Notes: generated by a model from the sequence alone, not told the origin. Counted from the stretch's first letter, positions 7,746 through 17,029 are shown. The stretch: 35,622 bases of DNA from Streptomyces phyllanthi (GCF_009377205.1 NZ_VJZE01000042.1:1-35622); one strand, 5' to 3'. Made by a program: numbers and translations.

Positions 7746-10700
7746 GTGGAGCTGGAATACCGCTTGCTCGGTCCGGTCGAGGCGTGGAACGGCGGCATGC
7801 CCGTCCGGCTCGGCGGGCCCAAGCCGCGTGCGCTGCTGGCCGTGCTGCTCCTGCGGGCCGGGCAGGTCGTGCCCGCCGACGCACTGGTCGACGCCGTCTG
7901 GGGCGAGGAACCGCCCGGCACGGCGCGGGCCCTGGTGCAGTCGTACGTCTCCGCGCTGCGGCGTGCCCTGCCCCGGGAGGCCGGGGAGTCGATCGAGACG
8001 CGGCCACCGGGGTATCGCTTGCGTCCGGGGGCCGGCCTGGTCGATCTCGTACGGTTCGAGGAGCTGACCGCCGAGGGGCGGCGGGCCTCGGCCGAAGGGG
8101 ACCACCGGGCCGCCGCCCGGGCCCTGCGCGAGGCGCTGGCGCTGTGGCGCGGCCCGGCGCTCGGTGGGGTGGGAGGCGCCCTGCGCGACGAGGCGGTGCG
8201 GCTGGAGGAGGCCCGGCAGGCGGCCCTGGAGGAGCGGATCGGCGCCGAGCTGGAGCTCACGGGGCGGGAGGCGGAGCTCGTCACGGAGCTCACCGCGCTG
8301 GTCGCGGCGCACCCCACTCGGGAGCCGCTGCGCGGCCGGCTGATGCTCGCCCTGTACCGGCTCGGGCGGCAGGCGGACGCTCTCGCGGTGTACGAGGAGG
8401 GGCGTGCCGTACTCGTCGGCGAGTTGGGGATCGATCCCGGTCCCGGGCTGAACCGGCTGCACGAGGCGATCCTGCGGGCCGAGCCCGCGCTGCTGCCCGG
8501 CCCGCGGACCGTGGCCGCCGCCCCGGAGCGCCCGGCGCCGCCGCCGCGCCCGGTGTCGCTCCTGCCGCCCGGCATCGGTGACTTCACGGGGCGGGAGACG
8601 GAGCTGGCGGAGGTCGTCGGGTCCCTGACGGGGCCGCGCGGGGCGACACCCGTCGTCGTGGTGTCCGGGCCCGCGGGCGTCGGGAAGTCGGCCCTCGCCG
8701 TACGGGCGGCGCACCAGGTGGCTGCGGAGTATCCGGACGGTCAGCTCTACGCCGAGCTGCACGGGTTCAGCGATCCCGTGCCGCCCGGTGAGGTCCTCGG
8801 GCGGCTGCTGCGCGCGCTGGGCGCGGACCCGCCCGAGGACCCGGCCGAGCGCGGGGATCTCTTCCGGAGCCTGGTCGCGGGGCGCCGCATCCTGCTGGTC
8901 CTCGACGACGCGGGCAGCGAGTCGCAGGTGCGGCCGCTGCTGCCGGGCGGTGCGGACTGCGGGGTACTGGTCACCTCACGGACGCGGCTCGGCGGGCTGG
9001 TGGGCGCCCGGCGGACCGACCTCGACGTCCTGGACGACGACCGCGGACTGGAGCTGCTGGCCCGGGTCGTCGACGTGCGGCCCACGTGGGCGGACCCAGG
9101 GGAGGAGAGCGCCGCGCGGCGGATCGTGGAACTGTGCGGCGGGCTGCCGCTGGCCCTGCGGATCGCGGGGGCACGGCTGGCGACCCGACGGCACTGGACG
9201 CCCGGGATGCTCGCCGGCCGGCTCGCGGACGAACGGCGTCGGCTGGACGAGCTGTCCGTCGGCGATCTGGAGGTACGGGCCAGCCTCGGCCTCAGCTACC
9301 AGGCACTGGACGCCGCCTCCCGCCGGGTGCTGCGCCGCCTCGCCACGCTGGGCTCGGCCGACGTCGCCGCCTGGACGGTGGCCGCGCTGGCCGACGTACC
9401 GGAGGACGAGGCGGAGACGGTACTGGAGCGGCTGGTGGACGCGCAGTTGCTGGTCTGTCCCGGCACGGACCAGGTGGGCCAGCCCCGCTACCGGCTGCAC
9501 GACCTGGTCCGGGTCTACGCCGCCGAACGCGCCGAGACCGAGGACCCGCCCGCGGAACGCACCGCGGCCGTGGGCCGAGCCCTCTCCGCAGGCCTCTGGC
9601 TGATGCACCGGGTGACGGAGGCCGCACCCCCGGGCGCGGTGGTCCTGCGCCAGACCCTGGCGGGTGGCGCGCGGCCCCTCGGCGACACCGAGAGGTCGGG
9701 GGACTCCCCCGCCCCGGTCAGCGCCCGGACCGCCCAGCGGGCCCTGGACGACCCGTTCACCTGGTTCGATGCCGAGGCCGACGCGTTGACCACGGCTGTC
9801 GAGCGGGCCGCCGCGCTGGGGTTGCACTCGCCGGCCTGTGAGGCCGCGGCGGCGTTGTGTTCCTCGTCGTTCGCCATCAGCAACCGTTTCGACGCCTGGT
9901 GGCGCAGCCATGACGCGGCCCTGGCCGCCGCCCGGCGCGCCGAGGACCTCTCGGGTGAGGCGCTGCTGCTCATCGGCCTGGGACAGCTGCGCTACGAGCA
10001 GGACCGCTGCGCCGAGGCCCTGGACTACTTCCGGCAGGCGGAGCGGCTCTGCGCGGACCTGGGCGACGTACGCGGCCGGTCCGCCGCCCTCACGGGCGTC
10101 GGCAGCGCCTGCCGGGAGCTGGGCGCCCTGCGCGCCGCCGAACAGGCCCTCGCCGACGCGGCCGACGGCTTCCGGCGGATCGGCGACTGCACCGGTGTCG
10201 GTCTCGCCTGCCGGTACGCCGGCTCCGTACGGCTCGAACTCGGCGACCACGAGACGGCGGGCCTGCTGCTCGACGAGTCGGTGCGCGCGTACCGGCGGCA
10301 GGGCAGCCGGCGCGGCGAGGCCCTCGCCCTGCGCACGCTCAGCCTGGTGCACCGCTCGCTCGGCGAGTACGGCACGGCGGTGCGGCTGGCCGGGCAGGCG
10401 GCGGAGATCCTGAGCGGCGTGGGGGATCCGCTGATGGCCGCGTACGCCGGGCGGGCCCGGGCGAAGGCGACGCTGCGGCTGGGGCGGACGCGGGAGGCCG
10501 AATCGGAGCTGCGCCGGGTCCTCGATGTCTGCCGGGCCCACCAGGACCGGTTCGGCGAAACGATCACCCTGCGCACCCTCGGCGAGTGCGCGCTGGCCGA
10601 CGGCCGGCTCACCGAGGCGGAGCAGCAGCTGAAGACCGCGGTCGTCGGCTGGGAGGAGCTGGACCTGCGCCTCCCCCGCGCCCGCGCCCTGCGGGACCTG

Positions 10701-10832
10701 GCCACGGTGCGCGAGGCGCTGGGCGACGAGGCGGGGGCGGCGGCGCTGCGCACCGAGGCGATGGGCATGTTCACCGCCTGCGAGGCCCGCGAACGGTACG
10801 AGCCCTGGCCCCGGGCACCGCGGCGGCCGTGA
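7746..10832 (+). CDS. AfsR-type SARP transcriptional regulator with NB-ARC and TPR domains
   Basis: A large cytoplasmic regulator of about 1028 residues. An OmpR-like winged helix (about 1-95, starting VELEYRLLGPVEAWNGG) is followed by the bacterial transcriptional activation domain (about 98-245, with ELGIDPGPGLNRLHEAIL). An NB-ARC ATPase has its P-loop GPAGVGKSA at about 307-315, Walker B LLVLDDAG near 383 and the GLPLALRIAG helix. The last ~300 residues are tetratricopeptide-like repeats. AfsR of S. coelicolor has the same architecture and similar length. GTG 7746 is chosen because GGAGG lies 9 bp upstream; ATG 7737 abuts that site. No biosynthetic cluster or kinase is adjacent, so targets are unknown. 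Confidence 0.9.
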   Translation: MELEYRLLGPVEAWNGGMPVRLGGPKPRALLAVLLLRAGQVVPADALVDAVWGEEPPGTARALVQSYVSALRRALPREAGESIETRPPGYRLRPGAGLVDLVRFEELTAEGRRASAEGDHRAAARALREALALWRGPALGGVGGALRDEAVRLEEARQAALEERIGAELELTGREAELVTELTALVAAHPTREPLRGRLMLALYRLGRQADALAVYEEGRAVLVGELGIDPGPGLNRLHEAILRAEPALLPGPRTVAAAPERPAPPPRPVSLLPPGIGDFTGRETELAEVVGSLTGPRGATPVVVVSGPAGVGKSALAVRAAHQVAAEYPDGQLYAELHGFSDPVPPGEVLGRLLRALGADPPEDPAERGDLFRSLVAGRRILLVLDDAGSESQVRPLLPGGADCGVLVTSRTRLGGLVGARRTDLDVLDDDRGLELLARVVDVRPTWADPGEESAARRIVELCGGLPLALRIAGARLATRRHWTPGMLAGRLADERRRLDELSVGDLEVRASLGLSYQALDAASRRVLRRLATLGSADVAAWTVAALADVPEDEAETVLERLVDAQLLVCPGTDQVGQPRYRLHDLVRVYAAERAETEDPPAERTAAVGRALSAGLWLMHRVTEAAPPGAVVLRQTLAGGARPLGDTERSGDSPAPVSARTAQRALDDPFTWFDAEADALTTAVERAAALGLHSPACEAAAALCSSSFAISNRFDAWWRSHDAALAAARRAEDLSGEALLLIGLGQLRYEQDRCAEALDYFRQAERLCADLGDVRGRSAALTGVGSACRELGALRAAEQALADAADGFRRIGDCTGVGLACRYAGSVRLELGDHETAGLLLDESVRAYRRQGSRRGEALALRTLSLVHRSLGEYGTAVRLAGQAAEILSGVGDPLMAAYAGRARAKATLRLGRTREAESELRRVLDVCRAHQDRFGETITLRTLGECALADGRLTEAEQQLKTAVVGWEELDLRLPRARALRDLATVREALGDEAGAAALRTEAMGMFTACEARERYEPWPRAPRRP

Positions 10833-10874
10833 CCCCCTGGCGGGACGCCTTGCCGGCATGGTCCCCCGGTAGTC

Positions 10875-10915
10875 CCCTGCAAGTCCACGGGACGTCTTGC
10901 CGTGGACTTGCAGGG
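10875..10915 (+). terminator. Strong terminator after the SARP gene
   Basis: A perfect 16-bp inverted repeat (CCCTGCAAGTCCACGG at 10875-10890, complement at 10900-10915) around a 9-nt loop, 43 bp beyond the stop codon. Confidence 0.85.
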
Positions 10916-11048
10916 AACTTGCAGCTCCTTGCGCGACGCTGGTGCCTTGTCGGGGGACAACGAGCCAGCCGGGCGATCCTCACCGCCCGGCCGGCCGAAA
11001 AGGTGACAGGCGCTGAGGGGGAAGCCGGGCACCGCCATCCGGGGGAGG

Positions 11049-11092
11049 CCCCGGGTCAGGGACTTCCGGGCACGACGGTCCCTGATCCGGGG
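11049..11092 (-). terminator. Terminator of the minus-strand SCO252x cassette
   Basis: CCCCGGGTCAGGGAC (11049-11063) and GTCCCTGATCCGGGG (11078-11092) pair over 15 positions, with one G-T type mismatch and a 14-nt loop, about 97 bp beyond the last gene of the cassette. Besides this hairpin and the one at 10875-10915 I see nothing coding in 10833-11188. Confidence 0.7.
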
Positions 11093-11188
11093 CGTCATCG
11101 CGCGAGCCCCGAGGAGAGCGACGGCGCCTGCTGCACGGACGCGCCGGACATCTCCGCCGAGGCCCGCCGCAACCGCCGCTGCCCACGC

Positions 11189-12217
11189 CTAGGAGGGGGG
11201 CGTCGTCCTCGGTGCCGGTTCGCCGCCGCCCATCGTGAGGTTCTGCGTGGCGGCCCAGAACCCGTTGAAGCGCCTGAGGCACTCCCTGATCTCCGCGGGG
11301 CGGGCGTCGAGGATGGTTCTGTCGACCACGTCCTGCGTGTCCTGCCCCATCTTGTAGACGAGTTCCTCGTCGAACACGATGAAGTCGTTCTTGGTGCCCA
11401 GCCGTGCCCGGTGCGGCAGTTCGGACAGGGCCACGATATGGGCGTCGATGCCCAGCAGGTTCTGGTCCTCGCAGATCTTCGTCAGCATCTCGTCGATGTC
11501 GTCGGGGGTGTTCACCAGGAACAGGCGCCGGATCTTCACCCCGCGCTCGATCGCGTCGCTCTGCGCCTCCAGATAGCGGCCCGCGGGCTCGCTGTTCCAG
11601 AAGTCGCGGTCCACGGAGGTGCTGATGGCGTCGAGGCTGTGCTTGATGCACTCGGTGACGTCGATGAGCCAGTCGTGGTTCTCCCCCGAGCAGTCGGCGT
11701 TGCGGTTGCTGAGGTTCTCCAGCAGGGTCGCGAGACGGTCGATCTCCTTGCCGGCGAAGGTGTTCACGAGTTCGTTGTTCAGCCGGCCCACCTTCGTGGC
11801 GCTGCGGGCCAGGCTGGTCACTCCGTCGGAGCGGAGCACCGAGCTGTCCACATCGCTGAAGAGCTCGGTGGCCTCGCTGATCCGGGCGAAGCGGTCGTCG
11901 ACCAGTTCCGTCATCCCGCGGTGGTGGTCGGCCAGGCTCTCCTTCATCTCCCGGACGCGGTTGATCTGGCCCGTCTCCATCTGCCCCAGCCGCCGTTCGA
12001 AGTCGACCAGGTACTGGACTATCAGTGCCGAGCCGCCGATGACGAGGGAGACGGTGAGCTTCCACATCTCACCCTGTTTCTCGTCGATCGCGTTGGTCAG
12101 CACATAGGCGAGGATGGTCACCAGAGCGGTGATCAGTATCTTCAGCAGCAGGGGCGGTACACGGATGCCCTCCGGCCGGCCCGGGTTCGTCGTTGTCGCT
12201 CCTTGCGCTCCTGTCAT
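11189..12217 (-). CDS. Membrane-anchored protein with PLD-like cytoplasmic domain, last gene of the cassette
   Basis: 342 residues. Two hydrophobic helices near the N-terminus (about 24-42, LLLKILITALVTILAYVL, and 52-70, LTVSLVIGGSALIVQYLV) are followed by a charged, probably coiled-coil segment (about 72-115) and a large soluble domain. The C-terminal part (about 225-320), with the strand RRLFLVN and later NDFIVFDEELVYKM, resembles phospholipase-D-like or nuclease-like sensor domains seen in actinobacterial regulators, but I see no HxK catalytic motif. GGGGGAG lies 7 bp before the ATG. It starts 26 bp after the SCO2521-like gene, so is probably cotranscribed. Function unknown; cytoplasmic orientation of the soluble domain is inferred. 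Confidence 0.8.
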   Translation of the reverse strand: MTGAQGATTTNPGRPEGIRVPPLLLKILITALVTILAYVLTNAIDEKQGEMWKLTVSLVIGGSALIVQYLVDFERRLGQMETGQINRVREMKESLADHHRGMTELVDDRFARISEATELFSDVDSSVLRSDGVTSLARSATKVGRLNNELVNTFAGKEIDRLATLLENLSNRNADCSGENHDWLIDVTECIKHSLDAISTSVDRDFWNSEPAGRYLEAQSDAIERGVKIRRLFLVNTPDDIDEMLTKICEDQNLLGIDAHIVALSELPHRARLGTKNDFIVFDEELVYKMGQDTQDVVDRTILDARPAEIRECLRRFNGFWAATQNLTMGGGEPAPRTTPPS

Positions 12218-12243
12218 TGCGTTTCTCCCCCCGTCGGGATCAT

Positions 12244-13254
12244 CTAGGACGCCGTACCGAGGCGGCTCTCGGCGGCGCCATCACGGTGTAACGGTGCTTC
12301 GGGCAGTGACCCGATGGTCTGCAGCAGTGCCAACTGGTCCCGGATGCGCTGGGACAGCGTCCGCCACTGGCGAGTGAACCCGGACTCCTGTTCGAGCACA
12401 TCCCACAGCGGGGCCAGCGTCCGGTCGACCCGCGCACGGGGCATCCACAGATGCAGCAGATGCTCGACGGCGGGGCGCAGCGCCTTCAGGGCGGCCTGCC
12501 CCTCCACGGGCACGAGCTTGCCGTCGATCATGCGGACGACCGTGGTGAGCAACCAGTCGTGCAGGGCGAAGTCCTCGCACAGTCCGGCCACGGCGGACGG
12601 CTCCGTGTCCCGGGGCACCCGTAAGCGCACGGTGCGCAGATCGTCCTCGGCGAGCGTGAAGCGCTCGATCGAGGGTCCCTGGCCGTCCGGGGCCGGTAAC
12701 GCCACCCAGCGCAGGGAGGTGCGGCGGGACTTGAAGGGCACCCTCGTGTTCTTGTGGAGCAGCGGATGCTGCCGGAGCCGGGTGAGCAGGCCGTCGGCGA
12801 TCAGCCCGAGGTCCAGCTCGCCGGGCCGCCCTCCCGCGAGAACGCCCTGTGCGACGGCCTGTTCGGGCAGCTTCCCGAGCGGTTCGAGCACGCCCGGCCG
12901 TACGAGGTAGTGGCCCCACGGCTGACGCGCGGCGGGGCCCGTCGCCGGGGCGCGGAAGTAGGCGGTGGCCTGGACGACACGGCCCTCGGTGAGCGAGGCG
13001 CGGGCGGCCACCGTGCCGACGACCCGCACCCTGGCACCGTTCGAGGTGGGCAGTCGGCAGTCCACCCCGGTGAGCGTGTCCGGCGAGAGCGCGTACAGGT
13101 TGGGGCGCTCGGAGACCAGGACCCGCTCGTCGGCGCGCAGCAGGAGGAGCCGGGCGGCCTCCTGGGCGGCCAGCGGCCGGAACGAGGGCAGCAGCCAGGT
13201 GCGCACCTCGCCACAGGCGATGACCGGACGCGTCGTGTCCACCGGGGCGTCCAT
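12244..13254 (-). CDS. SCO2521 family protein
   Basis: 336 residues from ATG 13254, one base after the stop of the preceding gene, so probably translationally coupled. The N-terminal half looks like mixed strands (VIACGEVRTWLLPSF; RVRVVGTVAARASL), the C-terminal half helical, with LHDWLLTTVVRMIDG and HLLHLWMPRARVDRTLAPLW. No membrane segment, signal peptide or catalytic motif is recognised. I recall the family name from actinobacterial genome annotation, where it occurs next to the SCO2522-SCO2525 families; its function is unknown. A longer frame to 13287 exists but would overlap the previous gene. Confidence 0.85.
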   Translation of the reverse strand: MDAPVDTTRPVIACGEVRTWLLPSFRPLAAQEAARLLLLRADERVLVSERPNLYALSPDTLTGVDCRLPTSNGARVRVVGTVAARASLTEGRVVQATAYFRAPATGPAARQPWGHYLVRPGVLEPLGKLPEQAVAQGVLAGGRPGELDLGLIADGLLTRLRQHPLLHKNTRVPFKSRRTSLRWVALPAPDGQGPSIERFTLAEDDLRTVRLRVPRDTEPSAVAGLCEDFALHDWLLTTVVRMIDGKLVPVEGQAALKALRPAVEHLLHLWMPRARVDRTLAPLWDVLEQESGFTRQWRTLSQRIRDQLALLQTIGSLPEAPLHRDGAAESRLGTAS

Positions 13255-13255
13255 G

Positions 13256-14218
13256 TCAGGGCACCGTGTAGAAGACGTAGGAGACACGGTCCGCGACGGA
13301 GCCGGGCACCGGCATGCCCTCCTGGGCGGAACGCCTCGCAGCCTGCTCCAACGCCCTGGAGTCCACGTCGACCTGGTCGAGCACGATCCGTACGGCGTGC
13401 TCGACGGGCAGGAACCGGGACGGCAGCACCGAGCAGGTGCGGTAGGCGCTGAACGGGACGGCGGAGTCGCCCAGCCGGAGCAGCGGCGGCAGGTCGTCCC
13501 AGTCGCGCGGGAAATCCCCCTGGGCGCGGGGGGAAGCGGTCAGTACGGGCTCGCCGTGGTGGCGCAGCAGGCCGAGGCGGGCCAGCTGCCACACGGCCGC
13601 GAGGAACGGGCAGGACCAGGTGCGGCGGCCCTCCTTGTCGTCCCACAGTTCGACGTCCATGAAGACGGAGTGCCGGCGCGCCGCGGTCTCGCGGGGCGGC
13701 TGCCAGCCGGCGGTGGACTTCATCGCCTCCCGGGCGCGCTGGGCGGGCGTGCGTTCGCCGTTGGCGAGCCAGCCGGTCCGGCCGACGGGCGGGCGCAGAC
13801 CGTGGCTGCCGGGCGGGGGTGACTCGACCAGGCGGCCCGCGACGGACTCCGCGAGCGGCACCCCGTCCGCGACGGCGCAGGCCGACTCCCGGGCGAGATA
13901 GTCGATGACGAGCCCCGCCCGGTCGGCCTCGTCGAGCAGCAGGGGCACGAGTTCGGCGGGCGAGGAGAAGCGGGTGAAGTAGTCGTCGATCAGGAAGCAG
14001 GTGCTGATCCGGGGCCGTTTGCCGCCCGCCAGGGCGGTGGCGTCGGCGCGGACCGCGTCCACCCAGGGCCGTACCCGCCGGAAGTGGTCCCGCAGCCGGT
14101 CCGGGCCGCCTTCGAAGTCCTCCATGTACAAATGCCCGAGTTCCAGGGAGAGATGGGCGAGCCCCACGGACTCGGTGCGGGGCTCGGCGGTGGTCTCACG
14201 GAAGACGGCTCCGGTCAT
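13256..14218 (-). CDS. SCO2522 family protein
   Basis: 320 residues from ATG 14218, overlapping the stop of the ATPase gene by ATGA. It begins with a mostly helical stretch (LAHLSLELGHLYMEDFEGG), then a strand with a conserved-looking acidic pair (RISTCFLIDDYF at about 72-83). A later patch rich in aromatic residues and acids is SVFMDVELWDDKEG, and the protein ends RVSYVFYTVP. FLIDDYF could be a metal- or phosphate-binding turn, but I cannot assign an enzyme class. Soluble, no signal peptide. The tight coupling on both sides indicates a protein made in fixed ratio with the P-loop ATPase. Confidence 0.85.
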   Translation of the reverse strand: MTGAVFRETTAEPRTESVGLAHLSLELGHLYMEDFEGGPDRLRDHFRRVRPWVDAVRADATALAGGKRPRISTCFLIDDYFTRFSSPAELVPLLLDEADRAGLVIDYLARESACAVADGVPLAESVAGRLVESPPPGSHGLRPPVGRTGWLANGERTPAQRAREAMKSTAGWQPPRETAARRHSVFMDVELWDDKEGRRTWSCPFLAAVWQLARLGLLRHHGEPVLTASPRAQGDFPRDWDDLPPLLRLGDSAVPFSAYRTCSVLPSRFLPVEHAVRIVLDQVDVDSRALEQAARRSAQEGMPVPGSVADRVSYVFYTVP

Positions 14219-15132
14219 GACCGCCCCCAGCGCGCGTCGTCGAAGAGCCTGCGGGCGAGTTCCTCCAGCGCCTCCAGGGTCTCCTTGCCGGCGATCTGTG
14301 TGGACAGCACGTCGACCTCGGTGATGAGCTGCTCGCGCCATTGCAGGATGGGTTCGAGCGGCACGGTGCCCAGCACCACGCTGTCGCCGATCCCGCGGTC
14401 CGAGGCGAGCTGCCGCAGATACTCGTCGCACCGCTCCATCCAGACGGACTGCGCGGGGGAAACCTGGGACCACAGCGGCGAGTCGAGGTCGGGCACCGCG
14501 GCCCGTACGAAGCGGATGGCGCCCCGCAGCGCCTCCTTGTCGTGGCCCCTGGCCGCCCCGCCGTCCAGGATGCCGTGCTCCTTGAAGACCAGCCCGGAGG
14601 CGGCGATCACATGCTGGCGGGTCCAGCGGTGGAACACCAGCCAGCGGGCCTCGACGCCGCTGAGCTCGGGTCGCGCGGTCGCCTCCAGCACCATGTCCAT
14701 GGCGTAGCTGCGCCCGGCGCTCAGATCCACGATGACCACGTCGAACTCGCTGGTCAGATCGAGCATGAGGTCGACGCAGCGGCGTAACGTCTCCTGGTCG
14801 GTGGCGAACTCGCCGCCGCTGACGTCCCCCGGCAGCAGGACGAGGCGCCCGGAGCCGCCCGGCCGGTCCCGCAGCACCGGGTGCTCGGTCCGGCTCCAGA
14901 TGTCGACGCGGACCGGTTCCCCGACCTCGCCCACCAGATAGGAGTGCAGGCCGTTCTCCTTGATGCCGCGCAGTGCGCCGGGGACGTCGAAGACGGCGGC
15001 CGCGGTGGGTGAGCCGAAGTCGAAGTCCACGTAGGCGACGTCGTCGCCCAGGAGCGCCCGCTGGTAGGCGAGGTTGGCGCTGGTGACGGACCGGCCGGTG
15101 CCCCCTTTGTCGGAGGCGGCGAAGACGAGCAC
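14215..15132 (-). CDS. SCO2523 family variant P-loop (ParA/MinD-like) protein
   Basis: 305 residues from GTG 15132. It has the ParA/MinD/CobB-type fold: a first strand followed by the deviant Walker A, here SDKGGTGRS at residues 7-15, then NLAYQRALLGDDVAYVDFDF (switch I-like strand) and FDVVIVDLSAGR (Walker B). The signature lysine (K9) is present, but the usual P-loop lysine is arginine (R14), so nucleotide hydrolysis may be weakened or altered. AGGAGG lies 7 bp before GTG 15132; GTG 15138 is only 1 bp from it, so the shorter form is preferred. It lies 2 bp after the SCO2524-like gene and overlaps the SCO2522-like gene. Confidence 0.9.
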   Translation of the reverse strand: MLVFAASDKGGTGRSVTSANLAYQRALLGDDVAYVDFDFGSPTAAAVFDVPGALRGIKENGLHSYLVGEVGEPVRVDIWSRTEHPVLRDRPGGSGRLVLLPGDVSGGEFATDQETLRRCVDLMLDLTSEFDVVIVDLSAGRSYAMDMVLEATARPELSGVEARWLVFHRWTRQHVIAASGLVFKEHGILDGGAARGHDKEALRGAIRFVRAAVPDLDSPLWSQVSPAQSVWMERCDEYLRQLASDRGIGDSVVLGTVPLEPILQWREQLITEVDVLSTQIAGKETLEALEELARRLFDDARWGRS

Positions 15133-15134
15133 CC

Positions 15135-16979
15135 TCACACCTCCTGGGCCGCGGCGCCCCTGGCCTGCGCCAGGGTGTCGAGTTCACCGAGCACGGACAG
15201 GGTCAGCGCGCAGGCGGTGCCCGGCTGTTCGTCGAGGATCCGGCGGGCGCGGCGGAGCCTGATCTCGATGCTCTTCAGCGCCCTGCCGCGTTCGCTGTCC
15301 GTGGCGGGGGCGGGTTCCATCTGCTCGCTGCCGAAGAGATGGGTGGACTCGCTGAGCAGGGCGCGGGCGAGGACGGCCAGTTCGGCGCTGCGGATCGGCT
15401 GCTGCACATAGAGCTTGCGCGCGGCGACCATGCACTCGGTGACGCGCTCGGTGACGCTCCAGGACAGCGCTCCGGGGCGCTCCGGTGTCTCCGGGTAGAC
15501 CCTGCCGACGTCGTCCCACAGCCCGGAGCCCTCGCCGTCGGTGAGGCGCCGTTGCCACAGATGGCCGAAGGTCTGCTCCGCGAGCCGCAGCAGGCGGTCC
15601 TGCGAGGTGATGTTGCGGGACAGCTCGCACAGCTGGATGGTCCGCTTGAGCAGCTGTGCCGAGAAGTCGTTCATCGTCCACAGCAGGGGCGGGCCGCCGG
15701 GGCCGTCGCTGCCCTGCAGGGGCAGGGTGACACCGGGGGTGTGGAGCCGGACCGCCCGGTCGTCGCGGGTCACGCGGCTGGTGACACGGCCGCGTTCGGC
15801 GAGTCGTTCCATGACGGTGACGGTGCGGGTGAGGTCGTCGTCGGTGGCCCGGCGGCGTACCAGGTCGTGTACGAGGATGGCGGCGACGGAGAGCGAGAAG
15901 TACTCGGACTCCAGTTCCTGGCCCGTCGTACGCCAGGGGATGTCCTCCAGGGGCCAGCGGTCGGAGTCGAAGCGGGCGATGCCGGACCAGTACTGCTGGG
16001 TGATCTCCCAGCGCAGCCGGAGGGCTTCGGCGAGCTTCTGCTGTTCGGGGGTGAGCAGGCCGAGGGTGAGGGTGCGGTCGGAGAACAGGTCCTGGATGCC
16101 GTCGAGGGCGACCACGGTGAAGTAGAGGTACGGGACGGAGTCGGCGGCACCGGCGGGCTGCACCCCGATCTCGTCGCCGGTCTCCACCTTCGGGGCGTCC
16201 CTGACCAGGCCCCAGGCCCAGCCGCACTCGAAGAGCTGGTTGTCGTCCTTGATGCGTTCCTCGACGTCGACGCCGAGGACGAGGCTCTCGGTGATCGTGG
16301 CGCGCAGAGCCTTGAAGCGGCGCTGGAACTGCTGCATGACGGTCCGCTCGGCCAGCCGTCCCTCGCCGACGAGCCGGCGCAGCCGGAGGCCCTGGTCGCT
16401 GTCGGCGTCGAAGACGTTGACGGCGAAGGAGCGCAGCAGGCTCACCATCGCGGCGGTGAGCCGCACGGTGGTGGCCTCCCTGAGCCGTGTGATGGCCTCC
16501 TTCACGTCACCGCGGGAGGTCTTCTCCTCGTAGACCTTGAGGAATCCGAGTGTGGCGAGGCAGAGGGTGACCGACATCGAGAAGGAGTCGACCACTCCGA
16601 GTTCCCGCTGTTCCGGTGAGACGTCCCGGCTTTCGTCTTCGGAGGCGAAGTAGTGGCCGCCCGCGAACACGGGAGTTCCGTCCGGGGCGGTGTGCCGCTC
16701 CATGAACTCCGTGAGCGCGGTGACGAGATGCGCGGGAACCTCCATACGCCCGCCGGCCCGCCGGAGCGCTCTTTCGACGTCCTTCTGGGTGGTGTCGGGG
16801 TCGTCGAGACGGAAGGTGGGGATCTCGGTCGCGGGATACATGACGCACAGCAGACGTTCGGCGTCCGCCACGCTGCTCGAACCGCCCGATTCCCCCCAGA
16901 CCCACTTTCCGCCGTCGAACGAGTGGCGGGCGATCGCCTGCCAGATATCGAGCAGGTGCTGCCGTGGCTTGATCTGCAT
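15135..16979 (-). CDS. SCO2524 family protein
   Basis: 614 residues from ATG 16979 (GAGGGG 8 bp upstream); ATG 16985 is in frame but only 2 bp from that site. It appears all-helical and soluble. The N-terminus (HLLDIWQAIARHSFDGGKWVW) precedes a segment GVVDSFSMSVTLCLATLGFL at about 126-145, and later helices carry many Arg/Leu heptad-like patterns, including LKSIEIRLRRARRILDEQ near the C-terminus. No catalytic motif is recognised. It is the largest gene of the cassette, apparently with its own promoter (17000-17029), and is followed within a few bases by the ATPase gene. Confidence 0.88.
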   Translation of the reverse strand: MQIKPRQHLLDIWQAIARHSFDGGKWVWGESGGSSSVADAERLLCVMYPATEIPTFRLDDPDTTQKDVERALRRAGGRMEVPAHLVTALTEFMERHTAPDGTPVFAGGHYFASEDESRDVSPEQRELGVVDSFSMSVTLCLATLGFLKVYEEKTSRGDVKEAITRLREATTVRLTAAMVSLLRSFAVNVFDADSDQGLRLRRLVGEGRLAERTVMQQFQRRFKALRATITESLVLGVDVEERIKDDNQLFECGWAWGLVRDAPKVETGDEIGVQPAGAADSVPYLYFTVVALDGIQDLFSDRTLTLGLLTPEQQKLAEALRLRWEITQQYWSGIARFDSDRWPLEDIPWRTTGQELESEYFSLSVAAILVHDLVRRRATDDDLTRTVTVMERLAERGRVTSRVTRDDRAVRLHTPGVTLPLQGSDGPGGPPLLWTMNDFSAQLLKRTIQLCELSRNITSQDRLLRLAEQTFGHLWQRRLTDGEGSGLWDDVGRVYPETPERPGALSWSVTERVTECMVAARKLYVQQPIRSAELAVLARALLSESTHLFGSEQMEPAPATDSERGRALKSIEIRLRRARRILDEQPGTACALTLSVLGELDTLAQARGAAAQEV

Positions 16980-16999
16980 CCCCATGCCCCCTCACACAG

Positions 17000-17029
17000 G
17001 TCCTACCGCCGTCTGCCGCATATTGACAA
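17000..17029 (-). promoter_or_regulatory. Candidate promoter for the SCO2524-SCO2520 genes
   Basis: Read on the minus strand, TTGTCA (17024-17029) and TAGGAC (17000-17005) are 18 bp apart, just downstream of the methyltransferase stop. This fits an HrdB-type promoter giving a short leader before the GAGGGG site at 16988-16993. Confidence 0.45.

Noticed and set aside
13256..15187. A single 643-codon protein covering the SCO2522-like gene and the ATPase region
   Set aside because: The upstream part is an antiphase shadow of the ATPase gene; the ATG at 14218 with ATGA overlap is the real start.
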